From Callorhinus ursinus (lineage: Eukaryota > Chordata > Mammalia > Carnivora > Otariidae), in the NCBI RefSeq assembly GCF_003265705.1, contig NW_020312848.1, forward strand, positions 54,102,808 to 54,166,807: a DNA stretch of 64,000 nucleotides. The letters run 5' to 3'. The notes under the pieces were generated by a model, which was given only the letters and a program-made list of their open reading frames with translations, did no database searches and was not told the DNA's origin. The translations under genes and the position numbers were made by a program. Of this stretch, positions 20,901 to 33,899 are shown piece by piece. The number at the start of each line of letters is the position of its first letter. The first letter of the stretch is position 1.

Positions 20901-22802
20901 CCTCATGACTTGAGTCAGAACACATACTGAGCAATCAGCCTTCTGTTTAGGATGGTTTTCAATGCTATCGAAGGTGTTTCTTGGGTTCTGACCTTCACAG
21001 CTTCCCTTGTTGGCTTCCGCATATGTCTCTTTTGTCTCATTATTTACAGCAGCAGGCCTTCCAGTCCTTCTAGATTTGATTTTCCTAATTTATCTGTACT
21101 TCCATCCTTAGGATATTTATTGGGTAGCCAAAAGAGCAAAGGGAAATTTTTATGCAGGTCATGCCTATACCTGAATAAGAATTCTTGATGGCAATGAAGT
21201 CGGCCTCCCTCCTTCTAAAAAGATTAAAAGCCTTACATCTGGAGGGTCGTTTAATAAGAAGTGAACATTCATATGTTGTCTTGCTGACTTTTAAAGGTAA
21301 TTAAAGCTGTAAGTGAGTTCACAGTGAATGTTCTTCGTTGGTAGGAATGGTTGTTGTTCAGAAACACTCAGGAAGCTGACTAGTTAGAGAAGAAACTGTC
21401 CCAGAATCTCCCAAGCAAGGATCTCTGACAAAACCAGGCAGCAAGCTCATAAATCAAGCTTACCTCACACAGTCATCATGCTCAGTGAAGTTTTGAAGGT
21501 TAAACATTTCAGTTCTTAATTTGGTTTTATTATTTTAGATCAGACTATGTAGAGATTTTGGTTTAAGGATTATATTACTAAATCAGCAGAACATTTTCAA
21601 CTATGGAATCAATTAAAACATATTTAGTGTATAAAAATGCTGAGAGGAGATATTTGTGTTCATCATTGTTACCAGTAAATGAACAAGCAGAAACTATAGG
21701 ATTTCACACTTATGGGTCTGAAGAGATAGTCATAAAGGACAATTTGTTTCTTTGCTAACATCTCTAGAATAATGTATGTTATACTGCTGTCCCCATTCAG
21801 AGCTCGAGGAGTAAATAATAATGATTGATAAACTGTTTCTAAATTCTAGCATACCCTTTAAAAAAAAGTAATCTCGATGTCCTCCTTTCTGCCCCCCCGT
21901 CCTGCCCCATTCCCCCCTCATGCTTTCCTCTCTTTAAGTCTCTGTCTAGAACTATACCCTAAAATGGAGAAGGGAAGCACGTGTTCTGGAATAGCCAAGC
22001 AATTTTTTTTCTGCGAATTGTGCGAATTTATGTTTACTAGAATGTTCCTGATATTTCTCAATTGCGTACTTCCCACGGTTAATATTAGCAAAAGCTGAGA
22101 ATGTTGAAGGGAGCGGAATGTGTCTGGCTGCCACTTTCTGGGAATGTAAAAAGCTACCGTGCCTTTTCAAGTATTCTGCTCTGGGTATTTTTCATTTACT
22201 TTTTAATTATTAGCATTTATATCTTTTTTTCTATCTTTACATGTTACTTAAATGTTCAAAGGAAATATTCCCTCACTGCCAATCTGAAGAGCTTCTTTTT
22301 GAAGACATGAGCCGCATGGGGAGTCCCAGCATATGCTGAAGTGAGCCCACTCTAAATAGTTGGCAGTTGGCTGCTGTATAATTTTGAATCATACTCTATT
22401 TGCTTTTCAAAAACAAGTAAAACATGTGTCAGTAGCTCTTCTCCAAACGAGGCTCATTGGAGTCTCTTCATGTATCCCTATGTCAAAACTTCCCATTTAT
22501 CTTTAAGTATTTCCATACAGTAAACTTGGAGGCTTATGTGAGGCAGCATAATTGGGGACTGAGAGGTTCCTCGCAAAGTGGGAAGCTCGTGGGCCAGGGG
22601 CCGAGGGCCTTGAAGAAGAATTCCTATGAATCCTTCAGCTCAGACTGGGCTAACTCCTGGTGGACTCGTGTCCTCAAAATCCAAATCTTTGTATTTTCCA
22701 GCAAGCCACTAGAACGTCCTTGTGGCTTTCTAGCTAATTTCGATTTTTGTTAAATTATCATAGTTTTCCAGCATTTTCCCCTTCTTTTTAAATTACATAT
22801 CA
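20901..22802. other. Unassigned DNA
   Basis: AT-rich sequence with no repeat I can name. A C-rich patch lies at 21890-21920. Short open frames (for example 20952-21188, plus) lack support. Confidence 0.5.
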
Positions 22803-23033
22803 GAATAAAAGAGGGGCGCCTGGGTGGCCCAGTCGGTTAAGCAGCTGCCTTCGGCTCAGGTCATGATCCCAGGGGTCCTGGGATCGAGCCCCCCGTCAGG
22901 CTCCCTGCTCAGTGGAGAGCGGGTTTCTCCCTCTCCCTCTTCCTGCCGCTCTGCCTACTTGTGCTCTCTCTCTCTCTATCTCTCTGTCAAATAAATAAAT
23001 AAAATCTTTTTTAAAAAAAAAGGAATAAAAGAG
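22803..23033 (+). mobile_element. Can-SINE, plus strand, with TSD
   Basis: The duplication 'gaataaaagag' at 22803-22813 and 23023-23033 is exact. The head 'gggcgcctgggtggcccag', B-box region 'gggatcgagccccccgtc', a CT run and tail 'caaataaataaataaaatc' then A-rich sequence are complete. Confidence 0.98.
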
Positions 23034-25642
23034 ATGTACACGTTTTACAGACACATTATATACCTTAAAGTAGCACAGAATGGGATGAAACATTTAAATC
23101 TTCATTGTTACAGTCTCTTCTTCAGAAAGAGCTTGGCTTTCGGATTATCATGTTGGGACCAAATTTTATTTTAACATCTAAATTGTCATGTTTAATGTAT
23201 CTAGTTAAAGAGTAAGAGTAAGCACTAGAAGTTTTTGTTAGAAATGGGTAGAAGCACAAGGGGATCTTATTAAGTTAATTTTGATTTACATTAGGCTCCT
23301 AGTCTCAGGAAATTGATTATGGATGTCCACTGCAATTAGAGTTTGGTTTGTTTTAGAGTGACCAAAAGTTGCAACCTTCTGGTAGATAACTAGGAGGTCA
23401 TATTAAAGGAGTAGATCATGCCAGTGATTTTTCTGAGAGCCAGTTCAGCTGCCAAAAGGCCAGCTCTTTGGTTTACACCTAAGTGATTCGAATTAAATAC
23501 AGATCTTTACTATTGTAAAGGACATCAAGTTCCAAGTTCAAGTTCCAAGGTAAATGTGTTTGTTTTCAAGATGCAGTGTATGTCAGTAAAAATGGGCCTA
23601 GCAGATTTGATAACTACGGGGTAAGTCCTTGCTGGTGATATGTGACAATCACTAACATTCCTCCTGAAATCTTTATGTGTTGATGAATTAGCTAATTTGC
23701 ACTGGTAAGCCATGTCTGATTCGGTTATTTCAGTCACCTTAATAATCAATGCAGATCACTGCATGATCGATTCAGCAGCAGAGTTGGAAATTAATCATAA
23801 AGACAGTTCCTAAGACTGTGGTCAAATGTAGTACCCACAAAAGATGTGGTCTACGCCAAGGATTCTCTTCACTGGACTGGGTCTCCAGTTTCTCCTTTTT
23901 GTTCTTCCTTTTGTTGGTACAGCTGCAATTACCATCCCAGGCTTAGAACATCATAAGCAGGGGGGTGGGGGAAGAACATCATAAGCAACATTGTGTTTAT
24001 GATATCACACTTAGATAAGGACTGATTTGAACCTTAGGGTAGGTAGTTCAGCTTTTTAAAAAGCCATCCAAAATGATGGCCTAAAAATTAAATCTTCAAA
24101 AAGACTTGACAGATTTTTTTTCCTTCTTCTGGTTCTGTTAAAATAGTTGAGGATGTAAACATCTGTTAAGCATGCATACACACTTGTGCAAACATACTTG
24201 GTCTGTTTGATTACTCCTGAGTTCCACCTATTTTTGACAAAGCATGCACTTTAAATATGGGATTGATGAGTTTCTAAAGATAGTTTTTCTCAAGTTTGTA
24301 GACTTTCTGATGTTAGTATTTCTGCACAGCTCTTCCTGTGATGCCTGTTCAATACTGATTCCAGTGAAATGAAAAATACTTATTTTTATCTGGGAGAAGT
24401 GATCAGATGTCTTCTCTCACCTGCTGAGAGTTCTTGCTTGAGTCTTTGCAGGGTAAAGTGACCTTCTCTGTCGGGTGACCTTCATGCCTATGGGCACAAT
24501 AATCATTACTAAGCAACAGGATTGCCCCCCCCGCCCCCGTGCAATGTGAGTCTGGACAAACGGTTATGAAGTATGAAGACATCTATGGCTATGGTGACTT
24601 AAAAATGCCAACTTCTCAATGAATTTCAAGTAAATGACTAAATTAAGTGAAACTGAGACGTTTCCTAATTTGAGTAACATATTGTAAGAAGAAAGTACTC
24701 TATGTATCACAGGATGTTTTGCAAAGTTGAAGTTGCGTTGGCCATGTGAGAAGGTGAAATTGCGCTGGGGAGCCCTGAACCAGACTCTGAAGCCTGCCTA
24801 GCCTGGTTTGATTGGGTTGCACATGGGTTCTCTTGCCAAACCTGAGTCTAACAGTAGAGCATGTGGTGACTTTTTCGTATGACGCCTGGTAGGTTGTATT
24901 CTGAGGAATAAATAGCTATAGCTGGCCATATTCTAGAAAAGACCCTTTGATTTTAACACAGTGTGGACCGTCCAGTTCATGCTGGTCACAGTAGAACAAG
25001 ATCCAGTTGGGGCCCTTGCTCCTGGTAGGCTTTCAGTGGCCTTGCTTGATCTTGCTTTGTGTACCTTCTTCTGCCATATGTGAAAGGGCCTGGCTTTTCT
25101 TTAGGCCTTGAGAGATTGTGAAAACAGTTAGTTGATATAATATGTATTAAATGCTTTCTCTGTGCAAAGCACTAAGGGGAGGTGTTTTTTTTTTCTTTTT
25201 CTCTCCCACTGACACAGGAGCTGTAAGAGCAGTCTGATGGACAAGAACATATTTAATGATCCCCTTCTGGCCTGAGGAAGTTGGGTAGTTAAGGGTAAAA
25301 CTTTGGAGATATTTAAGCTCAAGAGCTGGGACCTCAGGAAGATACATTTACCTGGCTCTCAATTTTCTTTACAAAGGGTTATCCTGCTATTTGTGTGCCT
25401 TTTGGTCCAACCAACTACTGACTCAGTAAAGGAACAAACTCAAAAGATAACAAAAGCATTCAGACCAAGTGGGCTGTTTTAAAAGTAGCCAGAGGAAAAT
25501 AATTTTTATCATAATACATTTCTTTTAATCTACCTGCCAGTCATTTCTTTAATGTGAACATTTCAGTTGGTCAAGTGAACTCAGGCCATTTTTAGATGTG
25601 CCCCTTGGTCTGACTCTTTTTTCACTGACTTGTTGGATTAAC
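23034..25642. other. Unassigned DNA
   Basis: No gene or named repeat is seen over 2.6 kb. Small features are a 15-base direct repeat 'agaacatcataagca' at 23945-23959 and 23973-23987 around a G-rich spacer, a C-rich run at 24525-24538, and local repeats of 'aagttcca' near 23528-23549. Confidence 0.5.
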
Positions 25643-27640
25643 TTTTTTTTTCTTTTCAAATTTTATTTAAATTCCAGTTAGTTAACATATAGTATAATAT
25701 TAGTTTCAGGAGTAGAATTTAGTGATGCATCACTTACAGTGCTCATCAGAACAAGTGTCCTCCTTAATGCCCAGCCCCCATGTAGCCCATCCCCCAACCA
25801 CCCTCCTCATCCACCCTCAGGTTGTTCTCTATCATTAAGAGTCTCTTATGGTTTGCTTCCCCCCGCCTTTTTTTCTTTTTATTTCCTCCCGCTCTGTTCA
25901 TCTGCTTTGTTTCTTAAATTCCACATATGAGTGAAATCATATGGTATTTGTCTTTTTCTGACTGACTTATTTCACTTGGTATAATACACTCTAGCTCTAT
26001 CTGCATCTTTGCAAATAGCAAGATTTCATTCTTTTTGATGGCTCAGGAATATTCCATTGTATGTATAGACACCACATCTTCTTTATCCATTCATCAGTCG
26101 ATGGACATTTGGGTTCTCTCCACAGTTTGGCTATTGCTGATAATGCTGCTATAAACATCAGGGTGCATGTACCCCCTTTGAATCTGTATTTTTGTGTCCT
26201 TTGGGTAAATACCTAGTAGTGCCATTGCTGGGTCATAGGGTAGCTCTATTTTTGAGGAACCTCCATACTGATTTCCAGAGTGGCTGCACCAGTTTGTATT
26301 CCCACCAATAGTGCAGGAGGGTTCCCCTTTCTCTGCTTCCTCACCAACACATGTTGTTTCCTGTATTGTTAATTTTAGCCATTCTGACTGGTGTGAAGTG
26401 TTATCTCATTGTGATTTTGATTTGTATTTCCGTGATGATGAGTGATGTTGAGCATCTTTTCATGTGTCTATTAGCCATCTGTATGTCTTTGGAAAAATGC
26501 CCATTCATGGTTTCTGTCCATTTCGTAACTGAATTATTTGTTTTTTGGGTGTTGAGTTTGATCAGTTCTTTATAGATTTTGGATACTAACCCTTTATCAG
26601 ATATGTCATTTGCAAATATCTTCTCCCATTCCCTAGACTGCCTTTTAGTTTTGTTGATTGTTTCCTTTGCTGTGCAGAAGAAGCCTCTTATCTTGACGAA
26701 GTCCCAATAGTTCATTTTTGCTTTTGTTTCCCTTGTCTGTGGTGACGTGTCCAGTAAGAAGTTGCTCTGGCCGAGGTCAAAGAGGTTGCTGCCTATGTTC
26801 TCCTCTAGGATTTCGGTGGTTTCCTGTCTCACATTTAGGTCTTTCATCCATTTTGAATTTATTTTTGTATATGGTATAAGAAAGTGGTCCTGTTTCATTC
26901 TTCCGCATGTGGCTGTCCAGTTTTCCCAACACCATTTGTTGAAGAGACTGTCTTTTCCATGGGATATTCTTTGCTGTTTTGTCGAAGATTAGTTGACCAT
27001 ATAGTTGTGGGTCTGCTTCTGGGTTCTCTATTCTGTTTCATTGATCTATGTGCCTGTTTCTGTTCCAGTACCATATTGTTTTGATGACTGCAGCTTTGTA
27101 ATAGAGCTTGAAGTCTGGAATCATGATGCCTCCAGCTTTGCTTTTCTTTTTCAGGATTGCTTTGGCTATTTGGGGTCTTTTGTGGTTCATACAAATTTCA
27201 GGATTGTTTGTTCTAGCTGTGTGAAAAATGCTGGCGGTATTTTGTTGGAGATTGCATTGAATGTGTAGATTGCTTTGGTAGTATAAACATTTTAACAATA
27301 TATATTCTTCCAAGCCATGAGAATGGAATGTTTTTCCATTTCTTTGTGTCCTCTTTAATTTCTTTCATAAGTGTTCTATAGCTTTCAGAGTATAGATCTT
27401 TTACCTCTCTGGTTAGGTTTGTTACTAGGTATCTTATTGTTTTTGGTGCAATTGTAAATGGGATTGATTCCTGGATTTCTTTTTCTGCTGCTTTATTTTT
27501 GGTGTATAGAAATGCAACAGATTTCTGTATGTTGACTATATCCTGTAACTTTGCTGAGTTCATATATAGTTTTAGCAGATTTTTGCGTGGAGTCTTTCAG
27601 GTTTTCTACATGGAGTATCATGTCATCTGCAAATGGAGTG
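25643..27640 (-). mobile_element. Carnivore L1, 5'-truncated, minus strand
   Basis: The element starts with the poly-A tail complement (25643), then the 3' UTR ('ccagttagttaacatatag' and 'cccatcccccaaccaccctc'), then ORF2 in reverse. Recognisable ORF2 blocks include 'ttccattgtatgtataga' (26054), 'ccatactgatttccagag' (26263), 'ccatttgttgaagagact' (26933) and 'tcatgtcatctgcaaatgg' (27618). It is much less diverged than the other L1 pieces in the window. It stops at about 27640 inside ORF2. I could not find a target-site duplication. Confidence 0.93.
26401..27563 (-). pseudogene. Decayed L1 ORF2 reverse transcriptase C-terminal part
   Basis: Minus-strand open pieces at 27213-27563, 27038-27313, 26895-27194 and 26401-26898 (the last 165 codons) read as successive parts of the L1 ORF2 protein after the reverse transcriptase core. 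The first contains '[12 protein letters not shown]' and '[13 protein letters not shown]', and the last '[20 protein letters not shown]' and '[20 protein letters not shown]', all typical L1 ORF2 wording. They lie in different frames with stops between, so frameshifts have killed the protein. The endonuclease and catalytic reverse-transcriptase motifs are outside the truncated copy. Confidence 0.9.
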
Positions 27641-28734
27641 ACCACTTTTATAATGCAAAGTCTGCCACAAGTTAAACAAAAAGGCAGGCTTCTCCATCAT
27701 GTACTCTCTGTTATGCTTGTTTTCCTCACCATTTCAGGACCAAGATCACATGATCTTCCCACTTTGAGGCCTCATCATCTTTTCTGCTAAATAAATCTTC
27801 TCTGGCTCGTTTCACTACATCCAAAGAACTTTATTTCTTTGTTTTGTAATTATGTTTTGTATTTTTTTTGTAATGTAATTTGTATTATGTTTTGTAATTT
27901 TCCATTGTGAGACAAATCCAGCAGAATCTTATTTCTGGGGATCTTTCAGGACCTGGATTAGAGGTAAATAAGTTTCTCACAGGAGGATTTGCCTTGCTTC
28001 TGCTAAATGTACTGGAATGCTATCAACCTGGGAATAATTTATGTTATTTCTTGGCTTAGGATTTACCAAACTTGGAAAGAAGTATAAATTTGATCCCCAA
28101 ATCTGAATAAAGGCAGTCCTAAATTTATAAATTCTCAGAAGAGAGACTTTACCCAAGGCTTGGGCCTCATCTCCACCTCCATTTGCCAGTGGAAGTATTT
28201 GTTCTTAATCTACAGCTGCATTGACTGTCTAGCCCTTTGAAGGTTCCAACTTTATGTGTGGGTCTTGGCTCCAACTCCGTGCTCTATGTGAAGGCCCAAG
28301 ACACTGTTCTAGCCTTATGAGGTTATTGATGATCAAAACTGGCAAGTTCTCAAGAGTAGCCATTGAGTCAGCCTTCATTTATGACTCTGGTTAGAAATTC
28401 TTCATCTTGAGACCCTGGGAATTTCCTTTAATTTCTTGCAGGCTCAAGAAATATATATATTTCTTAAAATATATATTATTATATTTTATGTAGCATTTCT
28501 AGATGTTCTCCACAGGAAGGTTTTCAGGATCTGTAGCCCGCCATATTCCCAGAAATAGAGGTTCACAGATGCTTAGAAGATTTTCTGACTAAGACTACTC
28601 AAGTGTACCTCTCAACCTAGAAAGCTATAGGATGTAGAATCTATGTCACACGATTTTGTGTGCAATAGTGGAGGCTTTATTAATTATCCTGTGTAGCTTG
28701 ATAGAAGTTTGTGTATATTAGTTGAATCTCTTCA
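27641..28734. other. Unassigned DNA, with a perfect palindrome
   Basis: 27660-27850 resembles part of an LTR ('gctaaataaatcttctctgg' looks like a polyadenylation zone), but I cannot place it. A perfect 20-base AT palindrome lies at 28446-28465. Confidence 0.4.
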
Positions 28735-28850
28735 CTTAGATTATAAACTCTTTAGGCTTGTAGATTGCATCTTCTTTTTCTTCTGTATGTCCCGTTAGGC
28801 TTAGGACAGTATCAAGTACATGATAGTTGTTCAATAAACATTTATTGCTT
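28735..28850 (+). mobile_element. L2 LINE 3' end
   Basis: 'agattataaactctttaggc', 'ttctgtatgtcccgttagg', 'aggacagtatcaagtacatg' and 'gttcaataaacatttattgc' match the L2 ending. Confidence 0.8.
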
Positions 28851-31322
28851 GGTTTAAGCAATCATCAGCCTTTTCTTTCATCTGGGTTGCAAAAAAACCA
28901 TTGTAGCTGTTACTTTTGCTCTCTCTTCTTTTCATTTAAGCATTTGAATTTTTCTTCCTTCTAGTAGAAGTTACTGAATACTTACAATCCAACAATCCCT
29001 GATCCTACGGAGGCCAGTCCCATTTTCAGGCAGTTAGTATGGATACTGAAGACCCAATCTAATTTTTTACTTCTCTCTTGTTATTGACTCATACAACCCT
29101 GGACATTTCAGTGTTCTAAATTTTGGTTGTATTTAGTCCTGTACAGTTATTTTAGTAGCTGTGATCTGATTTGTTTTAAAAAAGGGTATTTGAAGAGAAA
29201 GGTAAAGATAGTCATTTGTGGAGAAAAGAGAAATGCTTTTGGAAGACAACCAGTGCAAAGGCCTTATTTTATGTGCTAGTTAACCTACAAGAGCCTAAAA
29301 ATTCTGAAACACATGTGATGCACACCATCAAATAGGGGATTTCTGAAATTATAGTTGCATGCTAATTACTCATTTTAGGCTCTGGTTTTTTGAAGCAGTA
29401 AATGATCCTAAGCCCTCTGTCTCAGTGAGGGGGAAAAAAAAAAACTTCGAAGTCGGGGACTGTTAGTCACCAATATAGGAATTGTCACTTTTCTAAACTT
29501 GAATAGAAATGAATTCAATAAAAAGAGACATAATGACGGATTTATAAAAGTAACGTTCCTTCACATAATGGGTTTCCTATTCTAATGTTTCTTTACTGTA
29601 ATCCTTTAAAATTATGCAAAAAATTTATTATTTAAGTGATAGTAAAGAATTCATTAAAAGATTAATAGTTCTGGTTTACCAATTCACTTACTAGGTCACT
29701 TAATTATTTAGTTCATTAATTCTGTAAATGTCAGACTTACCATGAACTCTAGTGATTTGCATACGTAAGGTTATAGTTCTACTGGTAATCACAGTCTGAC
29801 GACTTCAAATAGGAATTTGGCATCATTTATACATTTCAAAATGAAATAAAATCTTTTTTTTTTCTTTCAAACCAACAAGGGAAATCCAACAGCTGAGAAA
29901 TCACAACAGTGTAATCTAGCTATTCAGCTTCCAACGTTGTCCAGTAAAAGGACCATGATGGGCAGCTATAATGAAAAAAAAAAATTCTCCAAAGAACAGG
30001 ACAGAAATAGCTTCTAGATTAAGCAATATGAAGGACTCTACTTTTGAGATACATGCTTTTCTTAAAAAAAAAAAATTTCCTTTCCATGAAAGAACTAAGA
30101 AGTCTTCTAGGGATCCATATTTTATTTTATTTATTAAAAGTGGTTACTCACTGGGAAAGCTTCAGGAAAGGCAACATCTCATTATCATAAGGGTCCTAGA
30201 GCAGAGTCGGCAGTTCATATATAATGAATATCATTTACACCATGCTAATGCTTTCACATCACTCACAGGTACTGTTTACATTGAATACAAGTGAATCTAT
30301 ACAATATAAAATTGGCACATTATTAGATTTAACAATGGAATTAGTATAAATAGCCATCAGCTATTATTTAAACGTCACCAAAAGTCACTTGGACAATACA
30401 TAGAATATGATTTTCTTTCTATTCCTTTTTCCTTTATGCAGTTTAATATTATCTTAGCAAGTGAGAATAGAGACAGTCTGCTGTTTATTAAATAAAATGA
30501 AGTGTTTGGAAACTTTGGTCTCTGTAAGGGCACTTCTAATGTATAAGTGCTTTCTTGGGGTGAAATTCTTTTCCTAAGGCCCCCTGGGAGAAGTGCAACC
30601 ATTTATTTTAGGCAGTTTCTCAGCAATCCATAGTTCATTGGTTCCCCCATGACAACATTTAACTGTGCTCACAGTTCTAGATTCGTTAACATTTGCTAAG
30701 AGGGTGTTAATAAAACAGAGAGACCAAGAGTTAGGAATGAAGAAAGAAGAATCAGGTTCTCCTGGGACAAAAATTTTATATCACAGGCTGAAGGGAAAGT
30801 GATCACAGTCATTCATTTGGAGACAGTTGTAAAATTCTATAGTTTCTACAAATCTATGAGGATGGATCAGAGACCATATACATAAATCCGTAAAAATATA
30901 TGTGTATTCTTATCTTGGCATATATATTCAGGAAGATGAGAAATAACAAGATGGAAACCTGCCTTCAGAGTTGTACTTTGCTTAACAAAAGAGGTGGGAA
31001 ACAAGTTATACCTACATTTGTGTGGTCATTGTTGACAAAAATATACACATTTGATTTTACTGAAGGAGCAATTGAAATAATGTGTCCTGTTGAAAATTTG
31101 TGAGGAAAGCACAGCACTTACGTTCTCATGTGTCAAAGGTCTGGGAATTAATTTGCAAAAATAAAGGCTCAAGCTGATGTTATCACTTAGGAAGCTATCA
31201 TCTGCATGATAGCTCAAATGATCTTAAACAATGGAAATGTATTACTTCACCTAAGGGTAAGTCAAGAGGTAGAAAAGGTTCCAAGATTTTTCAAGGCAGA
31301 AGTTTCAAAATAATCATAAAAT
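28851..31322. other. Unassigned AT-rich DNA
   Basis: There are runs of A at 29430-29444 and near 29980 and 30064. The 107-codon frame at 29971-30294 is lysine-rich because of these A runs and has no domain. Confidence 0.5.
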
Positions 31323-31694
31323 TGTTAAAAGGCAAAATTCAACTGAGTAAATTTTAAATATCTTATTGGCTTTATTCAGTGATCCATGAATCGGGCAGCA
31401 TCTCACCCAACAAATAGAAAGGAGCTCCAAAGAGCTGTCGGAAATGAAAGACTTTCATAGACAGAAGGGAGCAGGACAAGGAAGTTAGTAGGAAAGAGGG
31501 GCTGCTTGTGGTCACCTTCTTTTTGGGGATGGTGGGGGGTCTACCAGGAAGTTTATCTCACTAGTGCTGACCAGGTAATTCCAGATTGCCTGGTTTAAGA
31601 TTCCACTTCTGGGAGAAGTGGAAGTGTAATTAAGTTAGGTATTAAGTCTCAGTTTGGTGCTGTGGATTTAGCACAAGTGACTCCATTTCAGACC
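31323..31694 (-). mobile_element. Solo-LTR-like element, copy 1
   Basis: This 372-base unit is repeated in the same orientation at 33900-34272. On the minus strand it ends with a polyadenylation signal (AATAAA, complement of 31371-31376) about 50 bases before a CA end at 31323, as in a retroviral LTR. Shared landmarks are 'attggctttattca', 'aaatagaaaggagctccaaa', 'ggggctgcttgtggtcacc' and 'ggtattaagtctcagtttgg'. I cannot name the family. Confidence 0.65.
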
Positions 31695-31699
31695 TGTTA

Positions 31700-31810
31700 T
31701 CTTTTTAAATAATGCCTAACTCATAGAATTGCTACAAAGACTTAATTAGATGATGCACTCAACATAGTAGAGCGCCTAATGCATAGTTTGTGTTCAACAC
31801 TTTTATTCCA
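31700..31810 (+). mobile_element. MIR SINE 3' part
   Basis: 'taatgcctaactcatagaat', 'gacttaattagatgatgcac' and 'gcgcctaatgcatagtttg' match the MIR 3' half in plus orientation, directly beside LTR copy 1. Confidence 0.75.
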
Positions 31811-33049
31811 CTGCTTTCCCCATCCCTCCCTTCAGCTTCTGAAATCAGAATTTATCTTATCACAGCCCTTCAGTCTGCATGTAACATTCTGAACCACCAT
31901 CATGGGTCTGTGGTTAATTGTGTATCTAACATTTTCCCATAGCCTAACAACCTATCACTTGGCACATTATGTCTTAGTACTTTCCAGGTGCCCTGCCCCT
32001 TGCTCAGTCACATATCTCAGTGCCTTGGCCAAACTGCACTTCCTCCTCATGAGCTTTTGTTGCCATAATACTCACCAAAGGCATTCCGTTATAAATTAGG
32101 ACCAATTCCTTACCCTCTCCAAAGCTCTCCCCTTCATCCAAACTGAAGGCCAGATGTGTCTCTATCATTGTAATCCATGTCCGCCCTTTCCTCAAAGCAA
32201 ACATTATCTTAGCTTCCCTCTCTCTCTCAATCTCTCTTTCCAAATGGATTCTGGGACTAGGGTTTGTAGATTGGTAGGTTCCTTAGAGTTTGTGGATCAG
32301 TATTGAGAGGCTTGGGACAAAAAGAACGGGGAAAATGTTCTGATTTGCCCTAGAAGTCCTGCATTTCCTCAGGGATTAGTCAGGTCCTCTCCTACCCATC
32401 CTCCCTAATGCAAAACAGAGGGGAGGAGGGTGTTCTCAAAGAACTCCCTGACCCAGATTTGCAGAATGGCCCTGCTTCCCAAGTGTCCAATGGGGACTTC
32501 AGGCTTCTACATTTAGTAGCATTCTACACTGTTGGGAAACAGCCAGGTTAGGGTTGTAGAGCATGTCAGAAGAGATGTCATGTTGCAGGAATTCTCATTT
32601 TTAAATTTTGTCTGGGGAGATTTCACATAAGGTTTAAGAAGTAAAGCTAATGAAAAGGTTGCAGAAGGTTTATGTGTTAAATGACAGGAATCTGAACTAG
32701 ATACTTGTTTTTTTAGGGGGGCACAAGTCTGGAAATTAGAGAAGCTGTGTAGGAAGTGGCAAGATTTAATGAACTCACGGTTGTAAAGGGAGAGATTGAA
32801 AGAGCAGGTTCTAAAACAGGCTCAGACTCGGGCCCGTGTGATTGGCATTGGAGTAATATTCCCCACAGGGACTGCAGAGTTGAAAAGAGAAGAGTGTGTT
32901 CTGGTAAAAAATTAAAATCTTGATCTTTGCCATGTTAAACATGAGGTGGTAATGAGACAGCAGGAAGCTACTTTGGTGAGCCAGCAGGAAAACAAGACTT
33001 AAACGGCTGGAGAAGTGTGACATGCAGAGGTAAAACGGACTGGTTCATT
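31811..33049. other. Unassigned DNA between the two LTR-like copies
   Basis: I see no gag-, pol- or env-like reading on the minus strand, no primer-binding site beside copy 2 and no polypurine tract beside copy 1. The neighbouring MIR pieces show that much of the interval is older host DNA, not provirus. Confidence 0.55.
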
Positions 33050-33260
33050 AGATAATCATACCTTTCAATTACACAGTATTGAGCGTTAGAGTTTACAAAA
33101 TACTTTCATATACATTATCTGAATCCTCACGACAACCCCATAAAGCAGGTATTATTGTCCATTTTTTACAGGTATGGACTGATGTCCTAAGAAACACTTA
33201 CCTTGACCAGTGAACCCACGGGTAAATGCTAGAATTGTGATCCAGGCCAAGGTACCTTCA
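33050..33260 (-). mobile_element. MIR SINE, minus strand
   Basis: 'tacacagtattgagcg', 'actttcatatacattatctg', 'aatcctcacgacaacccc', 'gcaggtattattgtccattt' and 'ctagaattgtgatccaggcc' are an antisense MIR in order. Confidence 0.85.
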
Positions 33261-33899
33261 TTGCCAAGGTCTGCGTGCCTCCTGCAGTCTCATGCTGGCA
33301 GGTATGAAAGCCCCCTTGCTATTGTTCCCTTTGGAGATGGAATGGCCCAAGCTTTGTAGAACTATATCCCCTGACAACAATATAACTTTTCTTTTAAGTT
33401 TCAAGCATACTTTTTCCCCAGGTGAAGGTCACATGGCAGATGAGCAAGAGCCTTGGCTTGCATGTCCAGAATTGACCCCAGTATCCTCTGGAATCCTGGG
33501 TGTAAGAATCATGGGGGTTCCTCCCCTGTGTTGATTCCCCACTTCCTTTCGCTGGCAAAACCAGACTTCCCTCAGGAAAGGGTGGCCTTAATTAAATTTT
33601 GACTATTCTAGATCAATTGAGGATGTCCTGTTCCCTCCACATGTGATTGGAATCTAGGTGGGGAAGGAGGACTGTAGGAAGTATGGCCAATGTCCTAGGA
33701 GGCCCCTGGGGAGTCAGCAGAAGGGGTTTCTTGTTTCTAAAACGGAGACAAGGAAAGGATGCTCCCCTTTCTCTCTCCGTGGGAGATGCCGTGTCTGCAT
33801 ATGTTGCCGGAACTACTTCAATGATCTTAGGTCTCTAAGTAGAAGGCCATCACAATAAAGATGTCAGAACTCAGGAGAGATGAAAACAACTTGACGACT
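33261..33899. other. Unassigned DNA
   Basis: No repeat or gene is recognised. Short frames at 33292-33534 and 33647-33838 have no support. Confidence 0.45.

Noticed and set aside
22803..23033. A tRNA gene, because of A- and B-box-like motifs
   Set aside because: The motifs belong to the tRNA-derived head of a SINE; no cloverleaf or acceptor stem is complete.
26401..27563. A cluster of minus-strand frames that looks like a gene
   Set aside because: The wording is L1 ORF2, split over frames; annotated as a dead retrotransposon piece.
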